Assembly: GCF_904846075.1 (NCBI RefSeq)
Contig: NZ_CAJGZH010000001.1
Location: 1,364,001-1,428,000, forward strand
DNA: 64,000 bases
Origin: Psychrobacter glacincola
GTDB taxonomy: Bacteria > Pseudomonadota > Gammaproteobacteria > Pseudomonadales > Moraxellaceae
Direction: 5' to 3'
A model generated the notes under the pieces. That model saw nothing but the letters and a program-made list of their open reading frames with translations, was not told where the DNA came from and did not search any database. The number at the start of each line of letters is the position of its first letter. The stretch's first letter is position 1. A program made the position numbers and the translations under genes. Shown here piece by piece: positions 36,983 to 46,490 of this stretch.

Positions 36983-38869
36983 CTAGCGCTCAACTTGACT
37001 CACGTCACGTACCGCACCGGTATCGGCACTGGTAGTCATGGCAGCATAGGCACGTAGCGCAGGGGTCACATGACGGTCACGGCTTACAGGCTTCCACGCA
37101 TCGCGGCCACGAGCTTCCATTGCTTCGCGGCGAGTGGCCAAATCGGCATCACTGACTTGCATGTTAATCGTACGATTAGGAATGTCGATATGGATGGTAT
37201 CGCCTTCTTCAACCAGACCAATTGCGCCGCCTTCCGCTGCTTCTGGGCTGGCATGACCGATTGATAGGCCTGAGGTACCACCAGAGAAACGACCATCGGT
37301 GAGTAGGGCGCATTCTTTACCCAAGCCTTTTGACTTGAGATAAGTCGTTGGATAGAGCATCTCTTGCATACCAGGACCGCCTTTAGGGCCTTCATAACGG
37401 ATGATAACAACATCACCTGCGACAATATCATCAGCCAATACCGCGGCAACTGCGTCATCTTGTGATTCAAATAATCGCGCACGACCAGTAAATACTAGGA
37501 TGCTGTCATCCACACCTGCGGTTTTGACTGCACAGCCACGCTCAGCGATATTGCCATACAATACGGCCAAACCACCATCTGTAGAATAGGCATGTTGGGC
37601 ACTACGGATACAACCTGACTCACGGTTGACGTCGAGGTTTGACCATTCTTTTGATTGTGAAAATGCCTCAGTGGTACGTATGCCACCCGGTGCTGCAAGG
37701 AAGCGTGCGCGAGCCTCTTGATTATCAGGATTCATGATATCCCACTTATCAATCGCGGCTTTCATCGTTGGACTATGGATGGTCGGTACGTCAGTCTTCA
37801 GTAATCCAGCACGATCAAGCTCGGCCAATAACGCAAAGACACCGCCAGCACGATGCACATCTTCCATGTGATATTTTTGCGAGGCAGGGGCGACTTTTGC
37901 AAGGCAAGGTACACCGCGACTTAGACGATCGATATCTGACATTTTGAAATCGACTTCTGCTTCGTTAGCAGCCGCTAACAGATGCAAAATAGTATTGGTT
38001 GAGCCACCCATCGCGATATCTAAGGTCATTGCGTTTTCAAAAGCCGCTTTGCTAGCGATGGAGCGTGGCAATACTGAATCATCATCTTGCTCATAGCGAC
38101 GTTTGGCAAGCGAGACAATGGTGCGTCCTGCTTCTAAAAACAGCTCACGACGTAATGAATGAGTCGCTAGTAGTGAGCCATTACCCGGTAATGCCAAGCC
38201 CAACGCTTCGGTTAAGCAGTTCATTGAGTTGGCCGTAAACATACCAGAGCACGAACCACAAGTTGGGCAAGCTGAGGCTTCAATAGCGGCTACATCTGCA
38301 TCACTAATGCTGTCATCAGCGGCATCCATCATCGCATCGACAAGGTCAAGCTTACGAATCGCACTACTGTCACTACCATCGGTATTATGGCTCTTACCAA
38401 CTGTGCTGGCTAAAATTTTGCCCGCTTCCATTGGGCCACCTGAAATAAACACTACTGGAATATTGAGGCGCATCGCAGCCATTAACATACCCGGTGTGAT
38501 TTTATCGCAGTTAGAGATACACACTAGTGCATCCGCACAGTGAGCATTGACCATGTATTCTACAGAGTCAGCAATTAGGTCGCGGCTGGGTAGCGAGTAC
38601 AACATACCGCTATGACCCATGGCAATACCATCATCGACTGCAATGGTATTGAACTCTTTGGCCACGCCGCCTGCTTGTTCAATCTCACGTGCGACCAGTT
38701 GCCCCAAGTCTTTTAGATGCACATGGCCGGGTACGAACTGGGTAAATGAGTTGGCGATGGCAATGATTGGTTTGCCAAAGTCACCATCAGTCATGCCAGT
38801 CGCACGCCATAATGCGCGCGCGCCTGCCATATTACGGCCGCCAGTAGAGGTTTTTGAGCGATAATCCAT
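36983..38869 (-). CDS. ilvD: Dihydroxy-acid dehydratase
   Basis: Dehydrates dihydroxyisovalerate and dihydroxymethylvalerate in valine, leucine and isoleucine synthesis. The 628 residues match the E. coli-type length (616). Iron-sulfur ligands and family signatures are [13 protein letters not shown] (about residues 118-130) and [19 protein letters not shown] (about 192-210). The end has the typical [27 protein letters not shown] before the ATG is a good ribosome-binding site. No other ilv genes are in the window, so it is probably transcribed alone. Confidence 0.96.
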   Translation of the reverse strand: MDYRSKTSTGGRNMAGARALWRATGMTDGDFGKPIIAIANSFTQFVPGHVHLKDLGQLVAREIEQAGGVAKEFNTIAVDDGIAMGHSGMLYSLPSRDLIADSVEYMVNAHCADALVCISNCDKITPGMLMAAMRLNIPVVFISGGPMEAGKILASTVGKSHNTDGSDSSAIRKLDLVDAMMDAADDSISDADVAAIEASACPTCGSCSGMFTANSMNCLTEALGLALPGNGSLLATHSLRRELFLEAGRTIVSLAKRRYEQDDDSVLPRSIASKAAFENAMTLDIAMGGSTNTILHLLAAANEAEVDFKMSDIDRLSRGVPCLAKVAPASQKYHMEDVHRAGGVFALLAELDRAGLLKTDVPTIHSPTMKAAIDKWDIMNPDNQEARARFLAAPGGIRTTEAFSQSKEWSNLDVNRESGCIRSAQHAYSTDGGLAVLYGNIAERGCAVKTAGVDDSILVFTGRARLFESQDDAVAAVLADDIVAGDVVIIRYEGPKGGPGMQEMLYPTTYLKSKGLGKECALLTDGRFSGGTSGLSIGHASPEAAEGGAIGLVEEGDTIHIDIPNRTINMQVSDADLATRREAMEARGRDAWKPVSRDRHVTPALRAYAAMTTSADTGAVRDVSQVER

Positions 38870-39074
38870 GTGATGTTCCTTACAAATAGGCGAGGTTTGT
38901 GAAAATGTGCACCCTCAATTTTAATATTGATAGTGTGCTTTTTATAAAATGCGAGGACTAGTGAATAATACTAGGTCGTTACCATACCATTAGATATGAG
39001 TCACTGAAAACTACTCATTGATAATGCCAAGTCAATAGTAGTCATAACATCGTAAGTATTTGGAAGATAAGGTG

Positions 39075-39869
39075 TTATTCGACGCGCTCTACTATCGCCG
39101 CCTCAAACCAAGGTAGCTCTATTTTGTCCGCTTCCAATTTAGCGATAACCACTAACGCATGAGTCGCTGGCAAGCATTGATAATCAGCGTTTGCTTCAAT
39201 ACGAAGTAGTTGCTCATTGCCTTCAGCTTGTTCATCTATACTGATTAAGGTTTGCTTATTATTTTTGTAGAGTACATCGATACGACCAAAAAACTGCCAA
39301 TCTTTAAAAGCGGCTGTAATAGCATCTGCTTCATTCTGGGTATAAAGTTGTTGGGTGTCTTTGCCCGTATTGGTCCAATGCAAGCGTACGGCTAACTGCA
39401 ACGCTTCGCTAAAAACCACCAATGAACCGATGATTTTGACATGCCAAGGGCTGATGATTAGTGCTTCGTTAATACCAATCAGCTTGGATGCTTCACGAGC
39501 GCTCATGGGCGTATTGAACTGTGACAGTAGGGCAGGTGTGAGCGGATTTGCTTGCTTAATCGCATCATTTAAACTGTCGTAATGATATAAGAACGGTAAT
39601 GGTAAATCCTGTGTGACCGTCTTTTTAGTGATTTTGCAATTGTGTATCTTCCAACCAATCGTCTTGTCGCTCAGTACTTCGGCCAGAATGAGCGCGTTAG
39701 GCTCAATACTTTGAGTGGGGGCTTGAGTCTCATTTTCAGTCTCAGTGCTGCTTGGTTGTTTTTCATTATTGAACACAGAGTCAGCTGTGACAGACGTTTG
39801 CGCTGCTTGAGCAGGTTCTGTATAAATGTTACTCATATTTGATTGAGTCGGCAAAGTAGACGAATCCAT
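39075..39869 (-). CDS. Hypothetical protein, unrecognised
   Basis: A 264-residue reading frame from the ATG at 39869. A TTG-started version is 21 codons longer, and an ATG 11 codons further in is also possible. None has a clear ribosome-binding site. The first about 60 residues are polar (Thr/Gln/Glu-rich: QAAQTSVTADSVFNNEKQ). The remainder looks like a soluble alpha/beta protein with ALILAEVLSDKTIGWKIHNC, WHVKIIGSLVVFSEALQL and YQCLPATHALVVIAKLE. No signal peptide or membrane helix was seen. Base composition and codon use match the neighbours. I do not recognise the family. Confidence 0.65.
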   Translation of the reverse strand: MDSSTLPTQSNMSNIYTEPAQAAQTSVTADSVFNNEKQPSSTETENETQAPTQSIEPNALILAEVLSDKTIGWKIHNCKITKKTVTQDLPLPFLYHYDSLNDAIKQANPLTPALLSQFNTPMSAREASKLIGINEALIISPWHVKIIGSLVVFSEALQLAVRLHWTNTGKDTQQLYTQNEADAITAAFKDWQFFGRIDVLYKNNKQTLISIDEQAEGNEQLLRIEANADYQCLPATHALVVIAKLEADKIELPWFEAAIVERVE

Positions 39870-40093
39870 AAACGTAGTGTTGTTAAAGTAGAGGGTTAAT
39901 ATAACATTTAAAGCGCCTGACTCGCCAACCAAATTAGTGAGCTACCGCGATTAGCTTACGTATTGCGAATTTTTAATAACGAGTGCTATCGCAACTTGTG
40001 CTTAAACGACATTTCGTCCACTATATTACAGGCTATTCCATTCCTTATAAAAGCTGTCGAGTAACCAATAATCAAACAAGTAAAGGAAAAATA

Positions 40094-40534
40094 ATGACCC
40101 AAGCCAATGAGCAAGCTGCGTATGACGATAACAATATCTTTGCCAAAATGCTAAACGGTGACATCCCCTATCACAAAGTCTATGAAGATGATAAAACCCT
40201 TGCCTTTATGGATATAATGCCACAAGCAGAGGGGCATGTGCTGGTGATTCCTAAGCAAAAAGCCGTTGATTTGGCGGATCTTGAACCAGAGTATGCCGCC
40301 GCGGTGTTAATGACCGCTAAAAAAGTTATGCAAGCACAGCGTCAAGTATTTGCGCGTGAAGGTATTATTCAGATGCAATTAAATGGTAGCGAGGCGGGTC
40401 AAACCGTTTTTCATTATCACGTGCATCTCATTCCATCGAGTATTCATGAGCTCGGTCGACATGCAGTGACCCAAGCTGATCATACAGAACTGGCTGAAAC
40501 GTCAAAGCAACTTGCTGCTGCCATTACTATTTAG
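40094..40534 (+). CDS. HIT family hydrolase
   Basis: A 146-residue histidine-triad protein. The catalytic triad motif HYHVHLIPS lies near residue 104. NIFAKMLNGDIPYHKVYED and LAFMDIMPQAEGHVLVIPK are the typical N-terminal blocks of the Hint branch, which hydrolyses AMP-linked substrates. AAAGGA six bases before the ATG decides the start. The longer frame upstream is rejected for lack of similarity. A terminator follows. Confidence 0.93.
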   Translation: MTQANEQAAYDDNNIFAKMLNGDIPYHKVYEDDKTLAFMDIMPQAEGHVLVIPKQKAVDLADLEPEYAAAVLMTAKKVMQAQRQVFAREGIIQMQLNGSEAGQTVFHYHVHLIPSSIHELGRHAVTQADHTELAETSKQLAAAITI

Positions 40535-40596
40535 TAATAAAAAAACGAGATATTGTCGAATTAACAAGCAAAACGTAAATTGTTCCAGAATAAAAT

Positions 40597-40625
40597 AAAA
40601 AGGTCGCTAACAAGCGGCCTTTTTT
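40597..40625 (+). terminator. Terminator of the HIT-family gene
   Basis: AAAAAGGTCGCT-AACA-AGCGGCCTTTTT forms a stem of about 12 bp with one G-U pair and a T-run. Confidence 0.85.
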
Positions 40626-40852
40626 ATTACTTGGTAATAGTCATGTAACAATCGTTAAAGTCATGTTACAAGTTGGGCGCTTGTCTGGGGTTTTTGAGCA
40701 TAGTGTGATAAAAATTGTATTTGTTTAATAATAACTGATGCATTTTCGCCTTTGTGAGTCACTTTTTATAAAAAAGGCACTGCTCCTTCTGATTATTAAT
40801 CTTGATATCGAAGATTATTTTTCATTGCTACTTTTTGGGGATATCACTTTCT

Positions 40853-42898
40853 ATGAGTAAATTACCTCGCTCCACTATTTTGTTGCCGGTTTTTGTGCCG
40901 GCAGCAGCGATTATGCTGTTATTGGTGATCGGCACAGCCATCAACCCTGACGCTGCTGGCGAGCTGTTCAGCAAAGTGCTGGCATTTACCACCGACACTT
41001 TCGGCTGGTTTTATATGTTGGCAGTCGCCATATTTTTGATGTTTATTATCGCCTTGGCATTTTCGCCTTATGGCAGTATTAAATTAGGCCCTGACCATGC
41101 GGAGGCTGAGTATAAGTTTCTGGAATGGTTCGCCATGCTGTTTTCCGCAGGCTACGGTATCGCGCTATTGTTTTATGGCGTAGCAGAGCCGGTATTGCAT
41201 TTTGCCAGTCCGCCACTTTCCACGCCGCAGACGATTGAAGCTGCCAAAGAAGCCATGCAAATTGCCTATTTCCATTGGGGTTTTCATATTTGGGCGATTT
41301 ATGGCGTAGTAGGTTTGTCGCTGGCGTATTTCTCTTTTCGTCATGGCTTGCCATTGTCGGTACGCTCAACGCTATATCCATTAATCGGTGACAAAATCTA
41401 TGGCCCTATCGGACATACTGTTGATGTGTTTGCGATCGTGGGTACGATGTTCGGTATCGCCACCAGCTTGGGTCTGTCGGTGGCGCAAATTAACGCGGGT
41501 CTAAATTATTTGCTACCAGAGATGGTGCCAGTTAATACGACGGTGCAGGTTATTATCATTGCTTTAGTAACAGCAGCTGCCTTGGTTTCCGTGTTGGCAG
41601 GTATGGACAAAGGCGTCAAGCGCTTGTCTATCTTAAACATGGTATTAGCAACGGCACTCATGTTATTTGTCTTTATCGTTGGTCCGTCGATTTTTATTCT
41701 CAATGCTTTCATGGAAAATACGGGCAGCTATCTGGGCAATATCGTTGAGCGTACTTTTAGCTTACAAGCGTACCAATCGAGTGATTGGATCGGTAGTTGG
41801 ACACTATTTATTTTTGCATGGACAATTGCTTGGGCGCCTTTTGTGGGTCTGTTCATTGCCAAGATCAGTCGCGGCCGCACCATTCGTGAGTTTGTATTGG
41901 GCGTCATGTTAGTGCCAACGCTATTTACCTTCTTTTGGTTTTCAGTGTTTGGCGATACGGCACTGCATATGATTATGGTCGATGGTTACGACGCGCTGAT
42001 TAGCGAAGTGCAAAACAACCAAGCGATTGCGTTATTTAAATTGCTAGAGAATTTACCATTCACGCAGATTGTCTCGTCATTGACAGTACTGTTAATTATT
42101 ACTTTTTTTGTGACGTCATCGGATTCAGGGTCATTAGTGATTGACTCGCTCGCCGCAGGTGGACGTAGTGATACGCCTTGGTGGCAGCGCTCGTTTTGGG
42201 TGGTAACCGAGGGGGCGGTCGCGGCGGTTCTACTTATCGCAGGCGGTCTAAGTGCACTACAAACAGCAGCTATCGTTAGTGCTTTACCGTTTGCAATCAT
42301 TATATTGATTTCGACATTTGGTATGTGGCGCGCACTACGTATTGAAGGACATCGCAATCAAAGCCTAGCCAATGACAATCATTTGCCGCCGCATCTACTT
42401 AAGCTCGACGCATGGCGTGATCGTATTGACTATATCACCAATCAACCAACGCGCGAAAAAGTGCTGGGTTATATCAAAGGTACGGTTTTATCATCGATGC
42501 ATGAGGTGGCAGAGAAATTTGCCGAAACAGGCTGGTTGCCTGATGTAAATTATGATGAGGTCAATAACCGTGCTGTATTGGAATTAAGACGCGGTGACAA
42601 TGTAGAGTTCTGGTATGAAGTTCGTTTGTCAGAGCATGAAATTCCTGACTATTATACGGAAGATATGGCCAATGAATTACCACAAGAGCACCATCATCGT
42701 GCTGAGGTGTATTTGCGCCGTGGTGGTCAAACCTATGATTTATATGGCTATCAATCAGAGTCGGTGATTAACGATATTATTGATCAGTTCGAAAAATACC
42801 TACACTTCTTAAATGTGTCGCCAGATAGTTTGCCGTGGCGTATGCAGGAGCATGATGAGGACATCACACTAGAACAGGGCAGTGTGTTTGATAAGTAA
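40853..42898 (+). CDS. BCCT family betaine/choline/carnitine transporter (BetT-like)
   Basis: A 681-residue secondary transporter with 12 membrane helices. The family motif region HWGFHIWAIYGVVGLSLAY lies near residue 143, and the conserved helix 8 region with WTLFIFAWTIAWAPFVGLF near residue 320. After the last helix comes a cytoplasmic tail of about 170 residues (ending DITLEQGSVFDK). Such long tails are typical of BetT-type osmoregulated choline carriers rather than the short BetP/OpuD forms. The ATG at 40853 follows GGGG at about 12 bases, a rather long spacing. A TTG 17 codons upstream is possible. No bet genes are nearby, so the substrate remains open (choline or betaine). Confidence 0.9.
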   Translation: MSKLPRSTILLPVFVPAAAIMLLLVIGTAINPDAAGELFSKVLAFTTDTFGWFYMLAVAIFLMFIIALAFSPYGSIKLGPDHAEAEYKFLEWFAMLFSAGYGIALLFYGVAEPVLHFASPPLSTPQTIEAAKEAMQIAYFHWGFHIWAIYGVVGLSLAYFSFRHGLPLSVRSTLYPLIGDKIYGPIGHTVDVFAIVGTMFGIATSLGLSVAQINAGLNYLLPEMVPVNTTVQVIIIALVTAAALVSVLAGMDKGVKRLSILNMVLATALMLFVFIVGPSIFILNAFMENTGSYLGNIVERTFSLQAYQSSDWIGSWTLFIFAWTIAWAPFVGLFIAKISRGRTIREFVLGVMLVPTLFTFFWFSVFGDTALHMIMVDGYDALISEVQNNQAIALFKLLENLPFTQIVSSLTVLLIITFFVTSSDSGSLVIDSLAAGGRSDTPWWQRSFWVVTEGAVAAVLLIAGGLSALQTAAIVSALPFAIIILISTFGMWRALRIEGHRNQSLANDNHLPPHLLKLDAWRDRIDYITNQPTREKVLGYIKGTVLSSMHEVAEKFAETGWLPDVNYDEVNNRAVLELRRGDNVEFWYEVRLSEHEIPDYYTEDMANELPQEHHHRAEVYLRRGGQTYDLYGYQSESVINDIIDQFEKYLHFLNVSPDSLPWRMQEHDEDITLEQGSVFDK

Positions 42899-43030
42899 GG
42901 GTACACTGTTGAAAAAGTCGTGTTTCTTAATGCAAGTTATTCATGTTAATAGCTTGCAATATGCGTACGATTCCTTAGAATAACGGCTTGTTTTTATTAT
43001 CTTATTTTAATTAATGGCAAGCCGTTTGTT

Positions 43031-44062
43031 ATGTCTACTGATTCTCCTGCTTTACCGTCGTCTTTGCCAGTATCTGACCATCCATTATTGCAACCATTGA
43101 ATATCGGTGGCCTGACGATTGAAAACCGCCTCATGGTTGCTCCTATGGCTGGCGTGACGGACAATCCTTTTCGGCGTTTATGTAAATCCTTTGGTGCCGG
43201 TCATGCGGTGAGTGAAATGATTATCGCTGACACGGCGCTTTACGCGCGCAAAAAGTCCTTGTATCGTGCCAATTTTGACAATGAAATTGCGCCTATATCA
43301 GCGCAAATTGCAGGGGCTGAGCCTGATAAATTAGCAGAAGCGGCACGTTATCAGATCGATAATGGCGCGCAAATTATTGATATCAATATGGGCTGCCCTG
43401 CCAAAAAAGTTTGCCGTAGGCTGGCAGGTTCTGCACTGTTGCAAGACGAAGATTTGGTTGCCCGTTTACTAGATGCGGCGGTAAATAGCGTAAATGCCCC
43501 CGTGACCTTAAAAACGCGATTGGGCTATGAGAATGGTCGTGAGAATATCTTGCGTGTGGCGAAGCGCGCTGAGCAAGCAGGTATTGCAGCGATTGCCATT
43601 CACGGACGCACGCGCGAGGATATGTACACTGGCGAGGCGCGTTATGAGCTGATACGCGAAGTTAAAGAAAGTATCAACATTCCCGTCATTGCCAATGGCG
43701 ATATCGATAGCGCGCAAAAAGCCCAGCGTGTCTATGAGTTGACAGGCTGTGACGCGGTGATGATTGGGCGTGCTGCCCAAGGACAACCGTGGATATTCCG
43801 CGATATCGAGCATTTCTTACGCACTGGTGAGAGTCTTGATGCACCGAGCGTCAGTGAGATAAAAGAGATCGTATTGGCGCATTTGCAAGAGCTATATGAC
43901 TTTTATGGTGAGTACTCTGGCTGCCGTATCGCTCGCAAGCACATTGCTTGGTATACCACAGGCATTCCTAATTCTAATGCTTTTCGCCAAGCAATGTATG
44001 GTGAAGAAAGTACCGCTGGACAGTTTCGCGTGGTCGAAGATTTTTTGCAGGCGCACGGATAG
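43031..44062 (+). CDS. dusB: tRNA-dihydrouridine synthase B
   Basis: Flavin enzyme reducing uridine to dihydrouridine in the tRNA D-loop region. The 343 residues carry MVAPMAGVTDNPFR at the FMN site, MGCPAKKVCRRLAGSALL with the catalytic cysteine (about residue 125), IAIHGRTREDMYTG, and VIANGDIDSAQKA followed by DAVMIGRAAQGQPWIF. The C-terminal RIARKHIAWY and FRQAMYGEE are typical of DusB. The ribosome-binding site is weak. The fis gene that follows dusB in enterobacteria is absent here. Confidence 0.95.
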   Translation: MSTDSPALPSSLPVSDHPLLQPLNIGGLTIENRLMVAPMAGVTDNPFRRLCKSFGAGHAVSEMIIADTALYARKKSLYRANFDNEIAPISAQIAGAEPDKLAEAARYQIDNGAQIIDINMGCPAKKVCRRLAGSALLQDEDLVARLLDAAVNSVNAPVTLKTRLGYENGRENILRVAKRAEQAGIAAIAIHGRTREDMYTGEARYELIREVKESINIPVIANGDIDSAQKAQRVYELTGCDAVMIGRAAQGQPWIFRDIEHFLRTGESLDAPSVSEIKEIVLAHLQELYDFYGEYSGCRIARKHIAWYTTGIPNSNAFRQAMYGEESTAGQFRVVEDFLQAHG

Positions 44063-44112
44063 TAAGTGAGCAGAGGGTTCATGCTAAGCGTTTGTTAAAT
44101 AATAAAAAAGCT

Positions 44113-44502
44113 TTAAGGCTCGTCCACTTTAGCGGTACTTGGTTCTTTTTTGAGTGCGGTATTTTCTTTTTGCCAAGGGAATTTGCCTTCTAATTCTACT
44201 TGTAGTGACAAGCTCAAAAAAGTCCGAATGAGTACGATAAAACCTAGTACTAGGACGCTGCGTAACGTCGGTTCTGTGACGACAGTCGCCATAATATCAG
44301 CGGCGATGAGGACTTCTAATCCTAACAAAATAGATTTACCGACGGTTTGTCTGACTTCGATATAGGTCTCATGGTTAAACCCACTGGTTAGGCGAATCCC
44401 TCGATAAAAAGCAAAAAACAGTCCAAAAAACATAATAAGTACGCCAATGACCTCGACTATCTTAGCAATTAAATCAATGTAATGAGCTAGAGTTGCAATC
44501 AA
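44113..44502 (-). CDS. DUF1622 family membrane protein
   Basis: A 129-residue inner-membrane protein with three hydrophobic helices (IAKIVEVIGVLIMFFGLFFAF, SILLGLEVLIAADIMATVV and LRSVLVLGFIVLIRTFLSLSL). The EVRQTVGKSILLGLEVLIAADI and VLIRTFLSLSLQVELEGKFPW pattern is the DUF1622 signature. The start is a TTG, decided by a strong AAGGAG ribosome-binding site at the usual distance. No ATG is suitable. It converges with dusB. The function is unknown in the family. Confidence 0.85.
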   Translation of the reverse strand: MIATLAHYIDLIAKIVEVIGVLIMFFGLFFAFYRGIRLTSGFNHETYIEVRQTVGKSILLGLEVLIAADIMATVVTEPTLRSVLVLGFIVLIRTFLSLSLQVELEGKFPWQKENTALKKEPSTAKVDEP

Positions 44503-44691
44503 AATAGATACTCCTTATCGATGCTCGGTGAAAAGCGTAAGTCTGAAAAATACTGCGATTATACGTTTATCGATCCTTATGATCGGCAAATTATCTGGCT
44601 GAGACGGCGGTTTTGTTCACTTTAAGCCATAATTTTTTGCTATGCTGTAATCGAACATTCATAGGCATAGAAACAACAAAAAGGATTTTTT

Positions 44692-45579
44692 ATGGCCAAT
44701 CCCTCAAAAAAAGCAATCAACAAAGCGGTCAAAGATAAGCATATCATTATCACAGGGGCATCAAGCGGTATTGGTGAGCGTACAGCATATTTACTTAGTG
44801 AATGCGGTGCGCATGTTATCTTATTAGCACGTACCGAAGACAAACTAAAAGCCGTTAAAGAAAGTATCGAGGAGCTTGGTGGCAATGCCAGTTATTACCC
44901 TTGTGATTTGACCAATATGGATGATATCGAAAAAGTTAGCACGCAAATTTTGGCAGATTTCGGACATGTTGATGTCTTGGTCAATAACGCTGGTCGTTCA
45001 ATTCGGCGTTCGGTTCACGAGTCTATTGATCGTTTCCATGATTTTGAGCGTACTATGGATATCAATTACTTTGGCGCGGTTAAAATAGTTCTTGGGTTTT
45101 TGCCGAGGATGATTGAACGTCAGACTGGTCAAATTGTGAATATCTCATCGATTGGCGTATTGGCAAACAGTCCGCGTTTTGCCGCTTATGTTGCCTCAAA
45201 ATCGGCATTGGACGCTTTTAGCCGCTGCTTAGCTGCTGAAGTGAAGGGCGATAATGTGACGATTACCAATATTTTTATGCCATTGGTGCGTACGCCTATG
45301 ATTGAGCCTACTAAGTTATACCGTTACATGCCTGCATTAATGCCTGATGAAGCCGCGATGATGGTTGCCAAAGCGATTGTCCATAAACCAAACAGTATTG
45401 CCAGCAACATGGGTAAATTTGCGTCAGCTACTTATTCACTGGCACCAGCAATCAACGTTGGTATTCAGTCGATGGGTTATCGTATTTTTCCAAGCACCCG
45501 CGCTGGACTGACTACCGATAAGAAGCCAAACCTTGCTCAGCGTGCTTTTGCCAGAATACTGCCTGGTGAGCATCATTAG
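44692..45579 (+). CDS. SDR reductase resembling Acinetobacter Acr1 fatty acyl-CoA reductase
   Basis: A 295-residue SDR enzyme. It has the Rossmann motif TGASSGIGERTA (about residues 23-34), NNAGRS, catalytic Ser in NISSIGVLANSPRF, and Tyr/Lys in YVASKSALDAFSRCL. Stretches such as RSIRRSVHES, RFHDFERTMDINYFGAV, PLVRTPMIEPTKLYRYMP and the end ARILPGEHH closely match my memory of Acinetobacter Acr1, also 295 residues. Acr1 reduces fatty acyl-CoA to the aldehyde for wax ester synthesis. A wax-ester role is therefore proposed, not proved. AAGGAT seven bases before the ATG sets the start. It is transcribed alone and ends at a terminator. Confidence 0.85.
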   Translation: MANPSKKAINKAVKDKHIIITGASSGIGERTAYLLSECGAHVILLARTEDKLKAVKESIEELGGNASYYPCDLTNMDDIEKVSTQILADFGHVDVLVNNAGRSIRRSVHESIDRFHDFERTMDINYFGAVKIVLGFLPRMIERQTGQIVNISSIGVLANSPRFAAYVASKSALDAFSRCLAAEVKGDNVTITNIFMPLVRTPMIEPTKLYRYMPALMPDEAAMMVAKAIVHKPNSIASNMGKFASATYSLAPAINVGIQSMGYRIFPSTRAGLTTDKKPNLAQRAFARILPGEHH

Positions 45580-45610
45580 AATAGGCTGTATATGAGCCTT
45601 GATTTAGAAT

Positions 45611-45638
45611 AAAAAAGGACGCTGCGGTGTCCTTTTTT
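45611..45638 (+). terminator. Terminator after the Acr1-like gene
   Basis: AAAAAAGGACGC-TGCG-GTGTCCTTTTTT forms a 12-bp stem with one G-U pair and a T-run. Confidence 0.85.
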
Positions 45639-45949
45639 AATGCCTTAAAAATTATTATTGTTGATATAAAATAGGAGAGAGGGCAGTAGCAGCCTTTTGT
45701 TCTTAACGCTTTATTATGATCAAAACCTATTTATAAATGTCTATCATCATCACTTTTATGGGAACTAAAGTGTCTTCAACTCAAATTTAGATATGACACG
45801 GACATTAGATCATAAGTCGTTTTGGGTCATAAATGAGTCAATCATGGCAGCTCAAATCGTGATTGCCATGATGTTAGATCCTGTATGAGTCAGGATAATG
45901 TTTAAGGCATATGTCAGTCGGCTTATAATTAAAGCTCCGCTCCTAATGC
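45639..45949. other. 311-bp gap between convergent Acr1-like and ppiC genes
   Basis: No gene is seen. A perfect 9-bp inverted repeat (ATCATGGCA / TGCCATGAT with a 14-base loop) lies near 45841-45872 but has no T-run, so it is not a standard terminator. TATGAGTCA-like sequences occur twice near it. Confidence 0.45.
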
Positions 45950-46228
45950 TTATGTCCTGTAGAGTACTTTGACCACATGCCAGCCAAATTTGGTTTTTAC
46001 CAAATGTGGGGTGAAGAGTTTGCCGCTGAAGCAGATTTTGTCAAATGGCGGTACCATGTCGCCTTGTTGAAACTCACCTAAGCTGCCGCCTTTTTTACCT
46101 GATGGGCAGGTTGAATGTCGTTTCGCCAGCACATCGAACTTAGCGCCTTTTTGAAGCTTGGCAATAATGTCTTCAGCCTGCTCTTTGTGTTTTACTAAAA
46201 TGTGTAATGCGCTAGCTGTACGAGCCAT
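45950..46228 (-). CDS. ppiC: Peptidyl-prolyl cis-trans isomerase, parvulin type
   Basis: A 92-residue single-domain parvulin, the same size as E. coli PpiC (93). The family blocks are ASALHILVKHKEQAEDI, FDVLAKRHSTCPSGKKGGSL, GEFQQGDMVPPFDKICFSG, and the end VKTKFGWHVVKVLY. It catalyses proline isomerisation during protein folding in the cytoplasm. AAAGG precedes the ATG at normal distance. It is transcribed alone. Confidence 0.94.
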   Translation of the reverse strand: MARTASALHILVKHKEQAEDIIAKLQKGAKFDVLAKRHSTCPSGKKGGSLGEFQQGDMVPPFDKICFSGKLFTPHLVKTKFGWHVVKVLYRT

Positions 46229-46490
46229 AATGTAAACCTTTCATAAAATATCAATTATCGGGGCATTATATCACGGCTTATCTTGGTTGCTAACTTCACT
46301 TGTATGCGCTACTTCTTCAAAAGCCATTATCTACACAGGGACTACTATTTGGATGAGAATCAGTGTCTTTTGAGTGTCGCTGTCATTACATCGGTGCAAT
46401 GCATTTGGGTAGCTTACGAGCCCAATCAAGCCTAATGGTTAGGCATTAAGCGCTTTGCTAACTTTTTAATATCGTTATTCCCAACAGGAT

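Noticed and set aside
45841-45872. Inverted repeat ATCATGGCA/TGCCATGAT as a terminator of ppiC
   Set aside because: It has a 14-base loop and no T-run on either strand.
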